Positions 62,001 through 64,000 of a DNA stretch of 64,000 nucleotides are shown here, in pieces. The first letter of the stretch is position 1, and each line of letters begins with the position of its first letter. The stretch spans positions 21,181,397 to 21,245,396 of the forward strand of contig NC_134652.1 in assembly GCF_030463565.1 (NCBI RefSeq), read 5' to 3'. A model generated the notes under the pieces. The model ran no database searches, had not been told where the DNA came from, and was given only the letters and a program-made list of their open reading frames with translations. The translations under genes were made by a program, and so were the position numbers. This DNA is from Pelecanus crispus (Eukaryota > Chordata > Aves > Pelecaniformes > Pelecanidae).

Positions 62001-64000
62001 GTTTTGGGGAATCTAGTGTTATTTTTCATATCCAAACATAATAGAATAAAGTAAGAATAAAGAGATAATCTACACTGGAAAACAATGCAATTTTGAGATA
62101 ATATAATAAAACACCTGGACAATATGATTTCATAAATCTTAGTTCTAAAATTTACATGAGCTGGGCGTTGGGGTGGCTATTTTAGGACACGTGGCATTTT
62201 CTAAATGGAAACATAACATGAAATACAATTAAACAGCAAAGGGGAAAGCATATACAGATTTAGCTTGCCCTGAGCAACTGGTTTCTACGGAACAATGAAA
62301 ATACTTCTACTTCAAAAGATGCACTGGGTCAGTTTTAGGAAATGTAGAGTTTTACTCTGGCAGTGACCAACAGCTTCTTTATAAAGTTTTATCAGATTCA
62401 TTTTTAGGAGGCTTTTCACATGCAGTGTATCATTCTGCATTGAGGGTCTGAGGTGACACCCACTGAAGTTGGGAGCAATACCTTCAAATAGAGACTAGAT
62501 GTGCTATCATACACCGATAATAAAATCTTCAACATTTGCTGGTGTTATTGTGATGTCCAGCCTCAACTTAACTCCTGTATTTAGCCTCTGTACTACCTAC
62601 TGAACAGATGGGCAGACAGAGTTTTGAAATCTCAAAAGGAATCCTTAACATATCATAAAAGGTAAAAACAACTTAAATGCCTAGAAACGGAGGCTAATAC
62701 TCTCAGGCTAGAAAGAAGAGGGGAATATAAAAATTAATTAAGTATCAGAGTGGTTGACCAAGAGTTTTTTCTAACTCTATAAGCCAAAGCCAAGATAGGA
62801 CAGACATCTTTCTAAACATTGCGGTTCAGTTCAGTCCCGATACATGAACAAAGAAATGTGTGATTTTATTTCTGTTACATACAAGATCAGGCTGGGATCC
62901 ACAGGAATTTACATCATTACACCAGAGAATTCAACGAAAGCAGGAAATTTTCTGTGTAGTTAACAGTGGAGTATTTGATAGTGAACGAGGACCAGAAGCT
63001 GAGAACCAGTAGGACTACCCATGCAAGAGGGGGAGGGAGGGAAGACCATGTGAAAGCTCAGATGCAAAGATTACAGTCCTGCAGACAGTTAGCCCTGCAG
63101 AGAGCCTTTACTCACATGCACAGATCAACTGACTTCAGTGACACCACTTGTAGCAGCAGCTGCACAAAGTATTTCAGGATCAGATCTGCAGAGAAGAAAT
63201 AAGATTAAATTAATGATGGAAAAGTGTAAGCTGATCCACCCAGAGGGAAACAATCTGAAATGCAGTGTGTGAGCAACTGTCAAGGCAAAATGAGAGGATT
63301 CCAGAGCAGTGCAAAAGACAGGAAGCAGGGGAGCACAAGGACTGATTTCAGAGGATATTAGATGTTTATCTTTTTAGCCGGAAGACAATATAATAATTAT
63401 TCAAATACATTTCAAGGAAACAGGAATCATTTATGTTAAATCAGAAAGAAATAAATAGCACTAAATAAAACATAAAGGAAACTCTCGGCATTGGAAAATA
63501 CTGTCAACTTCTTCATTGTAACAAAGTACTGTATGGAAAATGTTGGTTTATGAACTTTGAGTCAGTTTTCAGTTTACAACTGGCAAAGCCTTTCTTGGTC
63601 TCCGAGATGCAACCTTTTCTGTAAGGTATAGTCTTGTGACTGCAAAAATTCGCATGGCTGAAATGTTTTTGTTTTGTTGTAGTTGTCCTTTTTAGGCTTA
63701 AACTTGAGGACACTGGTTATATTCAGGCAGAACACAGTACCCAAGAAGATAAAAGAATAAATTCTCCAGTTCTTCACTTGCACCGGGCCTTGGCGCTTCA
63801 CCCTTCTTCAGGGAGCACAGACTATAATCTTCTAGAGATGAACTGAAATCCATTCCAAGTACTAGGGGCCCACGTACAATTCCACAGCAACTCTTTTGTT
63901 TGTTGCTACATTTTCTGAGGTGAATTTGATATGAACAACCCAATCCCAACTGATAAGCCAACACACACAAAGGAACACAAGACAAGACTTTCCTCCTCTA

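Larger units (their letters stand above)
52800..64000 (+). other. VSTM4 intron 7, incomplete (>11.2 kb)
   Basis: This begins at the strong donor after exon 7. I searched by eye for an exon encoding a NLTYAELEL-like tail and found none to the window edge, so the final exon and 3'UTR should lie further right. The intron contains a CR1 3' end (about 58,405-58,552) and an A tract (59,061-59,086). An AT-rich low-repeat stretch lies at about 61,690-61,930. The remainder shows no recognised gene on either strand. Confidence 0.75.

Noticed and set aside
1..64000. Bacterial-type systems, CRISPR arrays or operons
   Set aside because: No CRISPR repeat-spacer pattern, no clustered same-strand ORFs with ribosome-binding sites; the window is plainly vertebrate.

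Overview
This is vertebrate nuclear DNA, most likely from a songbird (passerine). The reasoning rests on gene structure and repeats. The only protein-coding gene I can support is an intron-containing single-pass immunoglobulin-family gene with close similarity to vertebrate VSTM4. The interspersed repeats are avian: several CR1 LINE fragments, a tRNA-Ile-headed SINE with a CR1-like tail (the TguSINE1 type known from passerines), and a solo endogenous-retrovirus LTR of a kind familiar from passerine genomes. There are no operons, bacterial genes, CRISPR arrays or defence systems, and I found no candidate for a novel multi-gene system.

Layout. Positions 1-26,890 are gene-free upstream sequence. 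They hold the SINE (about 151-290), a short CR1 3' end (about 14,381-14,440), an old CR1 fragment (about 19,795-20,235), a solo LTR with perfect 5-bp target duplications (24,244-24,806), a probable very old CR1 relic (about 25,590-25,925), and an AT-rich stretch with many TAAT cores (about 11,951-12,280) that could be a regulatory element. Positions 26,900-27,720 are a CpG-island promoter with a long purine tract just before the start codon.

VSTM4 lies on the + strand. Exons 1-7 are at 27,282-27,336, 32,798-33,196, 41,098-41,166, 42,638-42,745, 46,715-46,748, 51,777-51,883 and 52,738-52,799. All have GT..AG junctions and phases that join into one 278-codon reading frame. By comparison with the human protein (about 320 residues, from memory), only the last exon, of about 40 residues, is missing. 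It should lie beyond position 64,000, so intron 7 is longer than 11.2 kb.

The encoded protein has a signal peptide, one V-type Ig domain with four N-glycosylation sequons, a short stalk, one membrane helix and a basic, proline-containing cytoplasmic tail. The region of the Ig domain corresponding to the bioactive 'peptide Lv' reported for mammalian VSTM4 is present, but one of the basic clusters flanking it differs. Introns contain simple repeats, a C-rich pentamer minisatellite with strong G-quadruplex potential on the opposite strand, and CR1 relics. Most other open frames in the window are chance or low-complexity frames.
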